Shown: piece after piece, positions 5,912-6,770 of the stretch
Numbering within the stretch: position 1 is the first letter of the stretch
Layout: each line of letters begins with the position of its first letter
NCBI GenBank assembly: GCA_028281205.1
Contig: JANQKJ010000196.1
Location: 1 to 6,770 of the forward strand
From: Gammaproteobacteria bacterium
GTDB taxonomy: Bacteria; Pseudomonadota; Gammaproteobacteria; UBA4575
Direction: 5' to 3'
Length of the DNA: 6,770 bases
Program-made: the position numbers and the translations under genes
Notes under the pieces: generated by a model
Database searches by the model: none
Told to the model about the DNA's origin: nothing
The model's input: only the letters and a program-made list of their open reading frames with translations

Positions 5912-6468
5912 TTAAATCACTATTAATACTGTTATTACTTAGTTTGACGATTACTATAGTCGCTCATTATTTACTTTCTGTGGAAAAAGAATATACCAAG
6001 CAACTACTCAACAATCCGCAACAACTATACTATTCCCATCAATTTAAAAACTTTTCTTTAACTAACACAAACACTCATGGTGAAGCCCAGTCCATCATCT
6101 ATTCACCGTCTACTCGCATGTTGACTGAACAACAAAAATCCTTAATGGATGACCCAAAAATCATCATGTACCGCGAGCATGAGCCTCCGATTGAAATTAC
6201 TTCCAAACATGCACAAATATTTCATAATGAGAACCTGACGTCGCTAGAGGATAACGTTAGAGTTACAATGCCAGACAAAAATAAAAATAATATTGTTATG
6301 ACAACTGAGCAACTGACACTCGATAATCGCACCCAAACTGCAACAACTGATTTACCCGCCACAATTATGCATGGAAAAGGTAATATGCAAGGAACAGGGT
6401 TAGAATTCAATCCGCACACTAAACAAATAAAATTTTTGAACAAAGTACGTGGTATTTATGAACAGTAA
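5908..6468 (+). CDS. lptC: LptC, inner-membrane-anchored LPS transport protein
   Basis: LptC receives LPS from the LptB2FG transporter and passes it to LptA in the periplasm. The 186-residue protein has a single N-terminal membrane helix (about 4-24, rich in Leu and Ile) and no lipobox or clear cleavage site, as expected for a bitopic anchor. The remainder is a periplasmic beta-jellyroll rich in alternating strands, including EPPIEITSKHAQIF, LEDNVRVTMP and a GKGNMQGTGLEFNPHTKQIKF-type end segment that resembles the Lpt fold repeat (near residues 157-177). Length is close to the E. coli protein (191). Sequence conservation in LptC is low, so the call rests on size, anchor, fold-like pattern and position between kdsC and lptA. 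The start overlaps the kdsC stop (ATGA). Confidence 0.9.
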   Translation: MIKSLLILLLLSLTITIVAHYLLSVEKEYTKQLLNNPQQLYYSHQFKNFSLTNTNTHGEAQSIIYSPSTRMLTEQQKSLMDDPKIIMYREHEPPIEITSKHAQIFHNENLTSLEDNVRVTMPDKNKNNIVMTTEQLTLDNRTQTATTDLPATIMHGKGNMQGTGLEFNPHTKQIKFLNKVRGIYEQ

Positions 6469-6770
6469 GATACTTTTGTTGTATGCGCTTTTAATTTGCC
6501 TAACTGTATTCAACTCAGTGCATGCACGCTCAGACGATAGCGAGAAACCTATTCATATCACTGCTGACACTGCTGAGCTAAACGATAAAACTGGGGTAAG
6601 TATTTATCGCGGCGATGTAGAGATGGTACAAGGCACAACAATCTTAACCGGTGACGTGATTACGGTTTACACAAAAGATGGTCAAGTCACGAAAATGATC
6701 TCTGTCGGCAACCTAGCTACCTACCAAGAGACAACAGATGATGGTGATATTGTATATGCAGAATCCGAAG
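6458..6770 (+). CDS. lptA: LptA, periplasmic LPS bridge protein, N-terminal part (cut by window edge)
   Basis: LptA polymerises head-to-tail into the periplasmic bridge that carries LPS from LptC to LptD at the outer membrane. The window holds 104 codons and runs off the right end with the frame open. The N-terminus is a Sec signal peptide (Lys4, hydrophobic core 5-18, likely cut after Val-His-Ala23). The mature part begins RSDDSEKPIHITADTAELND, then a beta-rich OstA/LptA-type segment with YRGDVEMVQGTTILTGD (50-66) and a strand around KMISVGNLATYQE, closely following the E. coli pattern (QPIHIESD, FTGNVIVTQGT). The ATG lies 11 bases inside the end of lptC, in another frame, so translation is probably coupled. 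In E. coli lptB follows, which would be outside this window. Confidence 0.93.
   Translation, partial: MNSKILLLYALLICLTVFNSVHARSDDSEKPIHITADTAELNDKTGVSIYRGDVEMVQGTTILTGDVITVYTKDGQVTKMISVGNLATYQETTDDGDIVYAESE

Noticed and set aside
1..6770. A novel defence, mobile or biosynthetic system
   Set aside because: Every gene is a recognised core envelope gene in a conserved order. No integrase, transposase, direct-repeat array or unexplained open frame is present, and no gap exceeds 150 bases.

Overview
The window is the envelope-biogenesis locus of a Gram-negative bacterium, almost certainly a gammaproteobacterium. It carries two divergent gene sets that meet at a short promoter region near 3.3-3.4 kb. 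The arrangement murA / mlaBCDEF on the minus strand and yrbG-kdsD-kdsC-lptC-lptA on the plus strand is the layout known from Escherichia coli and many other gammaproteobacteria. The DNA is moderately AT-rich, and all genes have similar codon and base character, so nothing suggests recent acquisition. I cannot place the organism below class from sequence alone.

Minus strand (3288 down to 1): mlaF (ATPase), mlaE (permease), mlaD (MCE substrate-binding protein), mlaC (periplasmic lipid carrier) and mlaB (STAS subunit) run with gaps of 2 to 21 bases. They encode a complete MlaFEDB inner-membrane transporter and its MlaC shuttle, which maintain outer-membrane lipid asymmetry. After an 83-base gap comes the 5' end of murA (first committed step of peptidoglycan synthesis), cut by the window edge. 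The small BolA-family gene ibaG, which lies between mlaB and murA in E. coli, is absent. The gap instead holds a perfect 8-bp inverted repeat and a start-stop ATGTAA just before murA.

Plus strand (3439 to 6770): yrbG (cation/calcium exchanger family) overlaps kdsD (arabinose-5-phosphate isomerase) by ATGA. kdsC (Kdo-8-phosphate phosphatase) follows after 14 bases, then lptC overlaps kdsC by ATGA. lptA begins 11 bases inside lptC and runs off the right edge. KdsD and KdsC make the Kdo sugar of the LPS inner core. LptC and LptA form the membrane anchor and the periplasmic bridge that move finished LPS to the outer membrane.

Together the window couples inward/outward phospholipid handling (Mla), LPS core-sugar supply (Kds), LPS export (Lpt) and cell-wall precursor synthesis (MurA). 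I found no mobile element, CRISPR array, RNA gene or novel system. The points worth a second look are the missing ibaG with its replacement dyad, Ser in place of the usual Thr in the MlaB STAS motif, a tail-less MlaD, and the tight overlaps on the plus strand.
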